64,000 bases of DNA, taken from Lepidurus packardi (taxonomy: Eukaryota; Arthropoda; Branchiopoda; Notostraca; Triopsidae). A program made the translations under genes and the position numbers. Shown piece after piece: positions 1 through 11,990 of the stretch (position 1 is its first letter; each line of letters begins with the position of its first letter). The notes under the pieces were generated by a model. That model searched no databases and was not told the DNA's origin. It saw only the letters and a program-made list of their open reading frames with translations. The stretch covers positions 62,001-126,000 of the forward strand of contig JAKZAN010000047.1 in the NCBI GenBank assembly GCA_023053545.1, read 5' to 3'.

Positions 1-475
1 ATTTAATTCAGTCAGTAAGGAATTAATTCAGTCCGTAAGGAATTAATTCAGTCCGTAAGGAATTAATTCAGTCCGTAAGGATTTAATTCAGTCCGTAAGG
101 TATTAATTCAGTCCGTAAGGAATTAATTCAGTCCGTAAGGAATTAATTCAGTCTGTAATGGATTAATTAAGTCCGTAATGAATAAATTCAGTCCGTAAGG
201 AATTAATAAAATCCGTACGGAATTAATTCAGTTCGTAAGGAATTTATTCAGTCCGTAAGGAATTAATAAAATCCGTACGGAATTAATTCAGTCCATAAGG
301 AATTAATAAAATCCGTACGGAATTAATTCAGACCGTAAGGAATTAATTAAGTACGTAAGGAATTAATTAAGTCCGTAAGGAATTAATTCAGTCCGTAAGG
401 AATTAATTTAGTCCGTAAGGAATTAATTCAGTCCGTAAGGAATTAATTCAGTCTGTAATGGATTAATTAAGTCCG

Positions 476-552
476 TAATCGATTAATTAAGTCCGTAATG
501 AATTAATTCAGTCCGTATGAAATTAATTCAGTCCGTAAGGAATTAATTAAGG
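476..552 (+). repeat. Block-terminating cassette (example)
   Basis: This is an ordered set of units: TAATCGATTA (10-bp palindrome), TAATG, GTATGA, one consensus unit, then the 12-bp short unit AATTAATTAAGG. The GTATGA-consensus-short-unit part closes most higher-order blocks across the window, from here to about 63.2 kb. The TAATCG part is present in many but not all (absent between about 760 and 3095). The short unit equals a TTAAG-type 20-mer lacking the eight bases GTCCGTAA. Confidence 0.85.
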
Positions 553-2640
553 AATTAATTCAGTCCGTAAGGAATTAATTCAGTCCGTAAGGAATTAATA
601 AAATCCGTACGGAATTAATTCAGACCGTAAGGAATTAATTAAGTACGTAAGGAATTAATTAAGTCCGTAAGGATTTAATTCAGTCCGTAAGGAATTAATT
701 TAGTCCGTAAGGAATTAATTCAGTCCGTAAGGAATTAATTTAGTCCGTAATCGATTAATTAAGTCCGTAATGAATTAATTCAGTCCGTATGAAATTAATT
801 CAGTCCGTAAGGAATTAATTAAGGAAATAATTCAGTCCGTAAGGAATTAATTCAGTCCGTAAGGAATTATTTCAGTATGTAAGGAAATAATTCAGTCCGT
901 AAGTAATTAATTCAGTCCGTAAGGAATAACTTCAGTACGTAAAGAAATAATTCAGTCCGTAATGGATTAATTAAGTCCGTAACGAATTAATTCAGTCCGT
1001 AAGGAATTAATAAAATCCGTACGGAATTAATTCAGACCGTAAGGAATTAATTAAGTACGTAAGGAATTAACTAAGTCCGAAAGGAATTAATTCAGTCCGT
1101 AAGGAATTAATTCAGTCCGTAAGGATTTAATTCAGTCAGTAAGGAATTAATTCAGTCCGTAAGGAATTAATTCAGTCCGTAATGAATAAATTCAGTCCGT
1201 AAGGAATTAATAAAATCCGTACGGAATTAATTCAGTTCGTAAGGAATTTATTCAGTCCGTAAGGAATTAATAAAATCCGTACGGAATTAATTCAGTCCAT
1301 AAGGAATTAATAAAATCCGTACGGAATTAATTCAGACCGTAAGGAATTAATTAAGTACCTAAGGAATTAATTAAGTCCGTAAGGAATTTATTCAGTCCGT
1401 AAGGAATTAATTCAGTCCGTAAGGAATTAATTCAGTCCGTAAGGATTTAATTCAGTCCGTAAGGTATTAATTCAGTCCGTAAGGAATTAATTCAGTCCGT
1501 AAGGAATTAATTCAGTCCGTATGAAATTAATTCAGTCCGTAAGGAATTAATTAAGGAATTAATTCAGTCCGTAAGGAATTAATTCAGTCCGTAAGGAATA
1601 ACTTCAGTACGTAAGGAAATAATTCAGTCCGTAATGGATTAATTAAGTCCGTAATGAATTAATTCAGTCCGTAAGGAATTAATAAAATCCGTACGGAATT
1701 AATTCAGGCCGTAAGGAATTAATTCAGTCCGTAAGGAATTAATTCAGTCCGTAAGGAATTAATTCAGTCCGTAAGGAATTAATTCAGTCAGTAAGGAATT
1801 AATTCAGTCCGTAAGGAATTAATTCAGTCCGTAAGAAATTAATTCAGTCCGTAAGGATTTAATTCAGTCCGTAAGGTATTAATTCAGTCCGTAAGGAATA
1901 AATTCAGTCCGTAAGGAATTAATTCAGTCCGTATGAAATTAATTCAGTCCGTAAGGAATTAATTAAGGAATTAATTCAGTCCATAAGGAATTAATTCAGT
2001 CCGTAAGGAATAACTTCAGTACGTAAGGAAATAATTCAGTCCGTAATGGATTAATTAAGTCCGTAATGAATAAATTCAGTACGTAAGGAATTAATAAAAT
2101 CCGTACGGAATTAATTCAGGCCGTAAGGAATTAATTCAGTCCGTAAGGAATTAATTCAGTCCGTAAGGAATTAATTCAGTCCGTAAGGAATTAATTCAGT
2201 CCGTAAGGAATTAATTCAGTCCGTAAGGATTTAATTCAGTCCGTAAGGTATTAATTCAGTCCGTAAGGAATTAATTCAGTCCGTAAGGAATTAATTCAGT
2301 CCGTATGAAATTAATTCAGTCCGTAAGGAATTAATTAAGGAATTAATTCAGTCCGTAAGGAATTAATTCAGTCCGTAAGGAATAACTTCAGTACGTAAGG
2401 AAATAATTCAGTCCGTAATGGATTAATTAAGTCCGTAATGAATTAATTCAGTCCGTAAGGAATTAATAAAATCCGTACGGAATTAATTCAGGCCGTAAGG
2501 AATTAATTCAGTCCGTAAGGAATTAATTCAGTCCGTAAGGAATTAATTCAGTCCGTAAGGAATTAATTCAGTCAGTAAGGAATTAATTCAGTCCGTAAGG
2601 AATTAATTCAGTCCGTAAGGAATTAATTCAGTCCGTAAGG

Positions 2641-2651
2641 ATTCCGTATGA
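2641..2651 (+). repeat. Truncated monomer at a rearrangement junction
   Basis: A normal monomer ending at 2640 is followed by an 11-base remnant, ATTCCGTATGA, instead of a 20-mer. It looks like a deletion that joins the start of a GATTT-type unit to the end of a GTATGA unit. It lies just before the variant block beginning near 2661, so it probably marks an exchange breakpoint. Confidence 0.75.
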
Positions 2652-2660
2652 AATTAATTC

Positions 2661-4110
2661 AGTCCGTAAGGAATTAATTAATGAATTAATTCAGTCCGTA
2701 AGGAATTTATTCAGTAAGAAAGGAATTCAATCAATCCTAAAGAATTAATTCAGTCCGTAAGGAAATAATTCAGTCCGTAACGAATTAATTCAGTCCGTAA
2801 GGAATTAATTAATTCCGTAAGGAATTAATTAATTCCGTAAGAAATTAATTCAGTCCGTAAGGAATTCATTCAGTCCGTAAGTAGTTAATTCAGTAAGAAA
2901 GGAATTCAATAAATCCTAAAGAATTAATTCAGTCCGTAAGGAACTAATTCAGTCCGTAAGGAATTAATTCAGTAAGTAAGGAATTAATTAAATCCGTACG
3001 GAATTAATTCAGACCGTAAGGAATTAATTAAGTACGTAAGGAATTAATTAAGTCCGTAAGGAATTAATTCAGTCCGTAAGGAATTAATTCAGTCCGTAAT
3101 CGATTAATTAAGTCTGTAATGAATTAATTCAGTCCGTATGAAATTAATTCAGTCCGTAAGGAATTAATTCAGTCCGAAAGGAATTAATTCAGTCAGTAAG
3201 GAATTAATTCAGTCCGTAAGGAATTAATTCAGTCCGTAATCGATTAATTAAGTCCGTAATGAATTAATTCAGCCCGTATGAAATTAATTCAGTCCGTAAG
3301 GAATTAATTCAGTAGGTAAGGAATTAATTCAGTCCGTAAGGAATTATTTCAGTCCGTAATTAATTAATTCATTCCTTACGGAACTAATTAAGTCCATAAG
3401 GAATTAATTCAGTCTGAAAGGATTTAATTAAGTCCGTAATGAATTAGTTCAGTCCGTAAGGAATTAATTCAGTCCGTAAGGAATTAATTCAGTCCGTAAA
3501 GAATTAATTCAGTCCGTAAGGAATTAATTCAGTTCGTAAGGAATTAATTCAGTCCGTAAGGAATTAATAAAATCCGTACGGAATTAATTCAGTCCGTAAG
3601 GAATTAATTAAGGAATTAATTCAGTCCGTAAGGAATTAATAAAATCCGTACGGAATTAATTCAGACCGTAAGGAATTAATAAAATCCGTACGGAATTAAT
3701 TCAGACCGTAAGGAATTAATTAAGTACGTAAGGAATTAATTAAGTCCGTAAGGATTTAATTCAGTCCGTAAGGAATTAATTTAGTCCGTAAGGAATTAAT
3801 TCAGTCCGTAAGGAATTAATTTAGTCCGTAATCGATTAATTAAGTCCGTAATGAATTAATTCAGTCCGTATAAAATTAATTCCGTCCGTAAGGAATTAAT
3901 TAAGGAATTAATTCAGTCCGTAAGGAATTAATTCAGTCCGTAAGGAATTATTTCAGTATGTAAGGAAATAATTCAGTCCGTAAGTAATTAATTCAGTCCG
4001 TAAGGAATAACTTCAGTACGTAAAGAAATAATTCAGTCCGTAATGGATTAGTTCAGTCCGTAAGGAATTAATAAAATCCGTACGGAATTAATTCAGACCG
4101 TAAGGAATTA
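2661..4110 (+). repeat. Satellite block with AAGAAAGG/19-mer units and first micro-inverted unit
   Basis: This stretch begins with an AATG form of the short unit (near 2681). It contains two clusters of strongly diverged monomers with AAGAAAGG followed by a 19-bp unit carrying GAATTC (near 2715-2740 and 2895-2920). The first micro-inverted CCTTACGG unit is at about 3372-3381, and an AGGTAAGG unit lies at 3314. It is paralogous to about 11990-13500: the ATGA marker at 2681 matches 11998 (offset 9317) and the AGGT marker matches 12751 (offset 9437). The 120-bp difference means six monomers are absent here between about 2950 and 2990. Non-coding. Confidence 0.85.
3362..3381. repeat. First micro-inverted monomer (CCTTACGG)
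   Basis: This monomer ends in CCTTACGG, the exact reverse complement of the consensus CCGTAAGG, inside otherwise plus-oriented sequence. With flanking AATTAATT it makes 12-base arms with few mismatches around a TTAC loop. The same unit recurs from about 12.3 kb to the end (for example near 12350, 16090, 18070, 23090, 25210, 29070, 33080, 36840, 43240, 45190, 48550, 55990). I saw none in 1-3361 or between about 3400 and 12300. Confidence 0.85.
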
Positions 4111-4925
4111 ATTCAGTCCGTAAGGATTTAATTCAGTCAGTAAGGAATTAATTCAGTCCGTAAGGAATTAATTCAGTCCGTAAGGAATTAATTCAGTCCG
4201 TAAGGATTTAATTCAGTCCGTAAGGTATTAATTCAGTCCGTAAGGAATAATTCAGTCCGTAAGGAATTAATTCAGTCTGTAATGGATTAATTAAGTCCGT
4301 AATGAATAAATTCAGTCCGTAAGGAATTAATAAAATCCGTACGGAATTAATTCAGACCGTAAGGAATTAATTAAGTACGTAAGGAATTAATTAAGTCCGT
4401 AAGGAATTAATTCAGTCCGTAAGGAATTAATTTAGTCCGTAAGGAATTAATTCAGTCCGTAAGGAATTAATTAAGTCAGTAAGGAATTAATTCAGTCCGT
4501 AAGGAATTAATTCAGTCCGTAAGGAATTAATTCAGTCCGTAAGGATTTAATTCAGTCCGTAAGGTATTAATTCAGTCCCTAAGGAATTTATTCAGTCCGT
4601 AAGGAATTTATTCAGTCCGTAAGGAATTAATTCAGTCCGTAAGGATTTAATTCAGTCCGTAAGGTATTAATTCAGTCCGTAAGGAATTAATTCAGTCCGT
4701 AAGGAATTAATTCAGTCCGTATGAAATTAATTCAGTCCGTAAGGAATTAATTAAGGAATTAATTCAGTCCGTAAGGAATTAATTCAGTCCGTAAGGAATA
4801 ACTTCAGTACGTAAGGAAATAATTCAGTCCGTAATGGATTAATTAAGTCCGTAATGAATTAATTCAGTCCGTAAGGAATTAATAAAATCCGTACGGAATT
4901 AATTCAGGCCGTAAGGAATTAATTC
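4111..4925 (+). repeat. Satellite stretch linking two duplicated regions
   Basis: Ordinary 20-mers with GTCAG, GGTATT, CTGTAATGG, CCGTACGG, AATAACTTCAG and GGCC (4907) variants, ordered much as in 1300-2500. A 19-bp unit (AATAATTCAG form) occurs near 4245, and a 12-bp short unit near 4752. No gene, transposon or unique sequence. Confidence 0.85.
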
Positions 4926-7830
4926 AGTCCGTAAGGAATTAATTCAGTCCGTAAGGAATTAATTCAGTCCGTAAGGTATTAATTCAGTCCGTAAGGAATT
5001 AATTCAGTCCGTAAGGAATTAATTCAGTCCGTATGAAATTAATTCAGTCCGTAAGGAATTAATTAAGGAATTAATTCAGTCCGTAAGGATTTAATTCAGT
5101 CCGTAAGGTATTAATTCAGTCCGTAAGGAATTAATTCAGTCCGTAAGGAATTAATTCAGTCCGTATGAAATTAATTCAGTCCGTAAGGAATTAATTAAGG
5201 AATTAATTCAGTCCGTAAGGAATTAATTCAGTCCGTAAGGAATAACTTCAGTACGTAAGGAAATAATTCAGTCCATAATGGATTAATTAAGTCCGTAATG
5301 AATTAATTCAGTCCGTAAGGAATTAATAAAATCCGTACGGAATTAATTCAGTCCGTAAGGAATTAATTCAGTCCGTAAGGAATTAAATCAGTCCGTAAGG
5401 AATTAATTCAGTCAGTAAGGAAATAATTCAGTCCGTAAGGAATTAATTCAGTCCGTAAGGAATTAATTCAGTCCGTAAGGATTTAATTTAGTCCGTAAGG
5501 TATTAATTCAGTCCGTAAGGAATTAATTCAGTCCGTAAGGAATTAATTCAGTCCGTAAGGAATTAATTCAGTCCGTAAGGAATAAGTTCAGTACGTAAGG
5601 AATTAATTCAGTCCGTAATCGATTAATTAAGTCCGTAATGAATTAATTCAGTCCGTATGAAATTAATTCAGTCCGTAAGGAATTAATTAAGGAATTAATT
5701 CAGTCCGTAAGGAATTATTTCAGTACGTAAGGAAATAATTCAGTCCGTAAGTAATTAATTCAGTCCGTAAGGAATAACTTCAGTACGTAAAGAAATAATT
5801 CAGTCCGTAATGGATTAATTCAGTCCGTAATGAATTAATTCAGTCCGTAAGGAATTAATTAAGGAATTAATTCAGTCCGTAAGGAATTAATTCAGTCCGT
5901 AAGGAATTAATTCAGTCCGTAAGGAATTAATTCAGTCCGTAAGGAATAACTTCAGTACGTAAGGAAATAATTCAGTCCGTAATGGATTAATTCAGTCCGT
6001 AATGAATTAATTCAGTCCGTAAGGAATTAATAAAATCCGTACGGAATTAGTTCAGGCCGTAAGGAATTAGTTCAGTCCGTAAGGAATTAATTCAGTCCGT
6101 AAGGAATTAATTCAGTCCGTAAGGAATTAATTCAGTCAGTAAGGAATTAATTCAGTCCGTAAGGAATTAATTCAGTCCGTAAGGAATTAATTCAGTCCGT
6201 AAGGATTTAATTCAGTCCGTAAGGTATTAATTCAGTCCGTAAGGAATTAATTCAGTCCGTAAGGAATTAATTCAGTCCGTAAGGATTTAATTCAGTCCGT
6301 CAGGTGTTAATTCAGTCCGTAAGGAATTAATTCAGTCCGTAAGGAATTAATTCAGTCCGTAAGGAATTAATTCAGTCCGTAAGGAATAAGTTCAGTACGT
6401 AAGGAATTAATTCAGTCCGTAATCGATTAATTAAGTCCGTAATGAATTAATTCAGTCCGTATGAAATTAATTCAGTCCGTAAGGAATTAATTAAGGAATT
6501 AATTCAGTCCGTAAGGAATTAATTCAGTCCGTAAGGAATTATTTCAGTACGTAAGGAAATAATTCAGTCCGTAAGTAATTAATTCAGTCCGTAAGGAATA
6601 ACTTCAGTACGTAAAGAAATAATTCAGTCCGTAATGGATTAATTAAGTCTGTAATGAATTAATTCAGTCCGTAAGGATTTAATTCAGTCCGTAAGGTATT
6701 AATTCAGTCCGTAAGGAATTAATTCAGTCCGTAAGGAATTAATTCAGTCTGTAATGGATTAATTAAGTCCGTAATGAATAAATTCAGTCCGTAAGGAATT
6801 AATAATATCCGTACGGAATTAATTCAGTTCGTAAGGAATTTATTCAGTCCGTAAGGAATTAATAAAATCCGTAAGGAATTAATTCAGTCCGTAAGGAATT
6901 AATTAAGTACGTAAGGAATTAATTAAGTCCGTAAGGAATTAATTCAGTCCGTAAGGAATTAATTCAGTCCGTAAGGAATTAATTCAGTCTGTAATGGATT
7001 AATTAAGTCCGTAATCGATTAATTAAGTCCGTAATGAATTAATTCAGTCCGTATGAAATTAATTCAGTCCGTAAAAAATTAATTAAGGAATTAATTCAGT
7101 CCGTAAGGAATTAATTCAGTCCGTAAGGAATTATTTCAGTATGTAAGGAAATAATTCAGTCCGTAAGTAATTAATTCAGTCCGTAAGGAATAACTTCAGT
7201 ACGTAAAGAAATAATTCAGTCCGTAATGGATTAATTAAGTCCGTAATGAATTAATTCAGTCCGTAAGGAATTAATAAAATCCGTACGGAATTAATTCAGA
7301 CCGTAAGGAATTAATTAAGTACGTAAGGAATTAACTAAGTCCGAAAGGAATTTATTCAGTCCGTAAGGAATTAATTCAGTCAGTAAGGAATTAATTCAGT
7401 CCGTAAGGAATTAATTCAGTCTGTAATGGATTAATTAAGTCCGTAATCGATTAATTAAGTCCGTAATGAATTAATTCAGTCCGTATGAAATTAATTCAGT
7501 CCGTAAAAAATTAATTAAGGAATTAATTCAGTCCGTAAGGAATTAATTCAGTCCGTAAGGAATTATTTCAGTATGTAAGGAAATAATTCAGTCCGTAAGT
7601 AATTAATTCAGTCCGTAAGGAATAACTTCAGTACGTAAAGAAATAATTCAGTCCGTAATGGATTAATTCAGTCCGTAATGAATTAATTCAGTCCGTAAGG
7701 AATTAATAAAATCCGTACGGAATTAATTCAGACCGTAAGGAATTAATTAAGTACGTAAGGAATTAACTAAGTCCGAAAGGAATTTATTCAGTCCGTAAGG
7801 AATTAATTCAGTCAGTAAGGAATTAATTCA
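4926..7830 (+). repeat. Left copy of a 2.9-3.1 kb spaced segmental duplication
   Basis: Matches about 7830-10400. The CCATAATGG marker at 5273 pairs with 8177, the ATTAGTTCAGG marker at 6047 with 8951, and the GTCAGG marker at 6301 with 9205, all offset 2904. The offset drifts to 2924-2984 inside through gain or loss of whole monomers, and rises to 3104 for the AATAATATCC marker (6801 and 9905). Short 12-bp units close blocks near 5060, 5195, 5690, 5865, 6490, 7085, 7515. The right part holds a separate 432-bp tandem duplication. Non-coding. Confidence 0.85.
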
Positions 7831-7850
7831 GTCCGTAAGGAATTAATTCA
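6951..7850 (+). repeat. 432-bp tandem duplication
   Basis: Two copies of a block of 21 monomers plus one 12-bp unit. Private markers recur exactly 432 bp apart: GTAAAAAATT at 7071 and 7503, CTGTAATGG at 6989 and 7421, and CCGAAAGG followed by AATTTATTCAG at 7341 and 7773. The GTAAAAAATT motif was seen nowhere else in the window, which suggests a recent local event. Boundaries are good to about one monomer. Confidence 0.85.
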
Positions 7851-10370
7851 GTCCGTAAGGAATTAATTCAGTCCGTAAGGTATTAATTCAGTCCGTAAGG
7901 AATTAATTCAGTCCGTAAGGAATTAATTCAGTCCGTATGAAATTAATTCAGTCCGTAAGGAATTAATTAAGGAATTAATTCAGTCCGTAAGGATTTCATT
8001 CAGTCCGTAAGGTATTAATTCAGTCCGTAAGGAATTAATTCAGTCCGTAAGGAATTAATTCAGTCCGTATGAAATTAATTCAGTCCGTAAGGAATTAATT
8101 AAGGAATTAATTCAGTCCGTAAGGAATTAATTCAGTCCGTAAGGAATAACTTCAGTACGTAAGGAAATAATTCAGTCCATAATGGATTAATTAAGTCCGT
8201 AATGAATTAATTCAGTCCGTAAGGAATTAATAAAATCCGTACGGAATTAATTCAGGCCGTAAGGAATTAATTCAGTCCGTAAGGAATTAATTCAGTCCGT
8301 AAGGAATTAATTCAGTCCGTAAGGAATTAATTCAGTCAGTAAGGAAATAATTCAGTCCGTAAGGAATTAATTCAGTCCGTAAGGAATTAATTCAGTCCGT
8401 AAGGATTTAATTTAGTCCGTAAGGTATTAATTCAGTCCGTAAGGAATTAATTCAGTCCGTAAGGAATTAATTCAGTCCGTAAGGATTTAATTCAGTCCGT
8501 CAGGTATTAATTCAGTCCGTAAGGAATTAATTCAGTCCGTAAGGAATTAATTCAGTCCGTAAGGAATAAGTTCAGTACGTAAGGAATTAATTCAGTCCGT
8601 AATCGATTAATTAAGTCCGTAATGAATTAATTCAGTCCGTATGAAATTAATTCAATCCGTAAGGAATTAATTAAGGAATTAATTCAGTCCGTAAGGAATT
8701 ATTTCAGTACGTAAGGAAATAATTCAGTCCGTAAGTAATTAATTCAGTCCGTAATGAATTAATTCAGTCCGTAAGGAATTAATTAAGGAATTAATTCAGT
8801 CCGTAAGGAATTAATTCAGTCCGTAAGGAATTAATTCAGTCCGTAAGGAATAACTTCAGTACGTAAGGAAATAATTCAGTCCGTAATGGATTAATTCAGT
8901 CCGTAATGAATTAATTCAGTCCGTAAGGAATTAATAAAATCCGTACGGAATTAGTTCAGGCCGTAAGGAATTAGTTCAGTCCGTAAGGAATTAATTCAGT
9001 CCGTAAGGAATTAATTCAGTCCGTAAGGAATTAATTCAGTCAGTAAGGAATTAATTCAGTCCGTAAGGAATTAATTCAGTCCGTAAGGAATTAATTCAGT
9101 CCGTAAGGATTTAATTCAGTCCGTAAGGTATTAATTCAGTCCGTAAGGAATTAATTCAGTCCGTAAGGAATTAATTCAGTCCGTAAGGATTTAGTTCAGT
9201 CCGTCAGGTATTAATTCAGTCCGTAAGGAATTAATTCAGTCCGTAAGGAATTAATTCAGTCCGTAAGGAATTAATTCAGTCCGTAAGGAATAAGTTCAGT
9301 ACGTAAGGAATTAATTCAGTCCGTAATCGATTAATTAAGTCCGTAATGAATTAATTCAGTCCGTATGAAATTAATTCAGTCCGTAAGGAATTAATTAAGG
9401 AATTAATTCAGTCCGTAAGGAATTAATTCAGTCCGTAAGGAATTATTTCAGTACGTAAGGAAATAATTCAGTCCGTAAGTAATTAATTCAGTCCGTAAGG
9501 AATAACTTCAGTACGTAAAGAAATAATTCAGTCCGTAATGGATTAATTAAGTCTGTAATGAATTAATTCAGTCCGTAAGGAATTAATAAAATCCGTACGG
9601 AATTAATTCAGACCGTAAGGAATTAATTAAGTACGTAAGGAATTAACTAAGTCCGAAAGGAATTAATTCAGTCCGTAAGGAACTAATTCAGTCCGTAAGG
9701 ATTTAATTCAGTCAGTAAGGAATTAATTCAGTCCGTAAGGAATTAATTCAGTCCGTAAGGAATTAATTCAGTCCGTAAGGATTTAATTCAGTCCGTAAGG
9801 TATTAATTCAGTCCGTAAGGAATTAATTCAGTCCGTAAGGAATTAATTCAGTCTGTAATGGATTAATTAAGTCCGTAATGAATAAATTCAGTCCGTAAGG
9901 AATTAATAATATCCGTACGGAATTAATTCAGTTCGTAAGGAATTTATTCAGTCCGTAAGGAATTAATAAAATCCGTAAGGAATTAATTCAGTCCGTAAGG
10001 AATTAATTAAGTACGTAAGGAATTAATTAAGTCCGTAAGGAATTAATTCAGTCCGTAAGGAATTAATTCAGTCCGTAAGGAATTAATTCAGTCTGTAATG
10101 GATTAATTAAGTCCGTAATCGATTAATTAAGTCCGTAATGAATTAATTCAGTCCGTATGAAATTAATTCAGTCCGTAAGGAATTAATTAAGGAATTAATT
10201 CAGTCCGTAAGGAATTAATTCAGTCCGTAAGGAATTATTTCAGTATGTAAGGAAATAATTCAGTCCGTAAGTAATTAATTCAGTCCGTAAGGAATAACTT
10301 CAGTACGTAAAGAAATAATTCAGTCCGTAATGGATTAATTAAGTCCGTAATGAATTAATTCAGTCCGTAA
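7831..10370 (+). repeat. Right copy of the 2.9-3.1 kb spaced duplication
   Basis: Paralogue of about 4926-7400, same markers. It contains GATTT units followed by GTCAGG units at 8501 and 9205 (704 bp apart), where the left copy has only one (6301), so block content was rearranged as well as copied. AATAAGTTCAG, TAATCG, GTATGA and 12-bp units (near 8100, 8670, 8785, 9395, 10190) mark block ends. Non-coding. Confidence 0.82.
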
Positions 10371-11990
10371 GGAATTAATAAAATCCGTACGGAATTAATT
10401 CAGACCGTAAGGAATTAATTAAGTACGTAAGGAATTAATTAAGTCCGTAAGGAATTAATTCAGTCCGTAAGGAATTAATTTAGTCCGTAATGAATTAATT
10501 CAGTCCGTAAGGAATTAATTCAGTCTGTAATGGATTAATTAAGTCCGTAATCGATTAATTAAGTCCGTAATGAATTAATTCAGTCCGTATGAAATTAATT
10601 CAGTCCGTAAGGAATTAATTAAGGAATTAATTCAGTCCGTAAGGAATTAATTCAGTCCGTAAGGAATTAATAAAATCCGTACGGAATTAATTCAGACCGT
10701 AAGGAATTAATAAAATCCGTACGGAATTAATTCAGACCGTAAGGAATTAATTAAGTACGTAAGGAATTAATTAAGTCCGTAAGGATTGAATTCAGTCCGT
10801 AAGGAATTAATTTAGTCCGTAAGGAATTAATTCAGTCCGTAAGGAATTAATTTAGTCCGTAATCGATTAATTAAGTCCGTAATGAATTAATTCAGTCCGT
10901 ATGAAATTAATTCAGTCCGTAAGGAATTAATTAAGGAAATAATTCAGTCCGTAAGGAATTAATTCAGTCCGTAAGGAATTATTTCAGTATGTAAGGAAAT
11001 AATTCAGTCCGTAAGTAATTAATTCAGTCCGTAAGGAATAACTTCAGTACGTAAAGAAATAATTCAGTCCGTAATGGATTAATTAAGTCCGTAATGAATT
11101 AATTCAGTCCGTAAGTAATTAATTCAGTCCGTAAGGAATAACTTCAGTACGTAAAGAAATAATTCAGTCCGTAATGGATTAATTAAGTCCGTAATGAATT
11201 AATTCAGTCCGTAAGGAATTAATAAAATCCGTACGGAATTAATTCAGACCGTAAGGAATTAATTAAGTACGTAAGGAATTAACTAAGTCCGAAAGGAATT
11301 AATTCAGTCCGTAAGGAATTAATTCAGTCCGTAAGGATTTAATTCAGTCAGTAAGGAATTAATTCAGTCCGTAAGGAATTAATTCAGTCCGTAATGAATA
11401 AATTCAGTCCGTAAGGAATTAATAAAATCCGTACGGAATTAATTCAGTTCGTAAGGAATTTATTCAGTCCGTAAGGAATTAATAAAATCCGTACGGAATT
11501 AATTCAGTCCATAAGGAATTAATAAAATCCGTACGGAATTAATTCAGACCGTAAGGAATTAATTAAGTACCTAAGGAATTAATTAAGTCCGTAAGGAATT
11601 TATTCAGTCCGTAAGGAATTAATTCAGTCCGTAAGGAATTAATTCAGTCCGTAAGGATTTAATTCAGTCCGTAAGGTATTAATTCAGTCCGTAAGGAATA
11701 AATTCAGTCCGTAAGGAATTAATTCAGTCCGTATGAAATTAATTCAGTCCGTAAGGAATTAATTAAGGAATTAATTCAGTCCATAAGGAATTAATTCAGT
11801 CCGTAAGGAATAACTTCAGTACGTAAGGAAATAATTCAGTCCGTAATGGATTAATTAAGTCCGTAATGAATAAATTCAGTACGTAAGGAATTAATAAAAT
11901 CCGTACGGAATTAATTCAGACCGTAAGGAATTAATTAAGTACGTAAGGAATTAATTAAGTCCGTAAGGAATTAATTCAGTCCGTAAGGAA
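10371..11990 (+). repeat. Paralogue of positions about 300-2130
   Basis: Variant order follows the left end of the window. TTTAG marker: 407 with 10479 (offset 10072). TATG marker: 876 with 10988 (offset 10112). GTACCT marker: 1357 with 11569 (offset 10212). TAAATTCAGTACG marker: 2071 with 11871 (offset 9800). Each step in offset is explained by a visible indel: a 40-bp two-monomer duplication near 10680-10740, a 100-bp duplication at 11011-11210, and loss of one 412-bp block near 11650. Non-coding. Confidence 0.88.
11011..11210 (+). repeat. 100-bp (five-monomer) tandem duplication
   Basis: The five-unit run starting with GTAAGTAATT at 11011 and including AATAACTTCAG and TAATGG units repeats at 11111 with offset exactly 100. 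The paralogous region at about 900-1000 has only one copy, so this is a gain in the right copy. Confidence 0.88.

Larger units (their letters stand above)
1..2660 (+). repeat. Left satellite domain with 412/372-bp tandem blocks
   Basis: Monomers here carry the CCGTACGG, GACCG, GTACG, CTGTAATGG, GTATGA and AATAACTTCAG variants. A GGCC variant unit recurs at about 1707, 2119 and 2491, marking successive tandem blocks of 412 and 372 bp (20 and 18 monomers plus one 12-bp unit). Twelve-bp short units end blocks near 550, 825, 1550, 1965 and 2335. Positions of about 300-1440 are paralogous to about 10370-11650 (offset 10.07-10.21 kb), and 1850-2130 to 11650-11930 (offset 9.80 kb). The drop of 412 bp between those offsets equals one block. 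No micro-inverted CCTTACGG unit occurs here. Non-coding. Confidence 0.9.
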
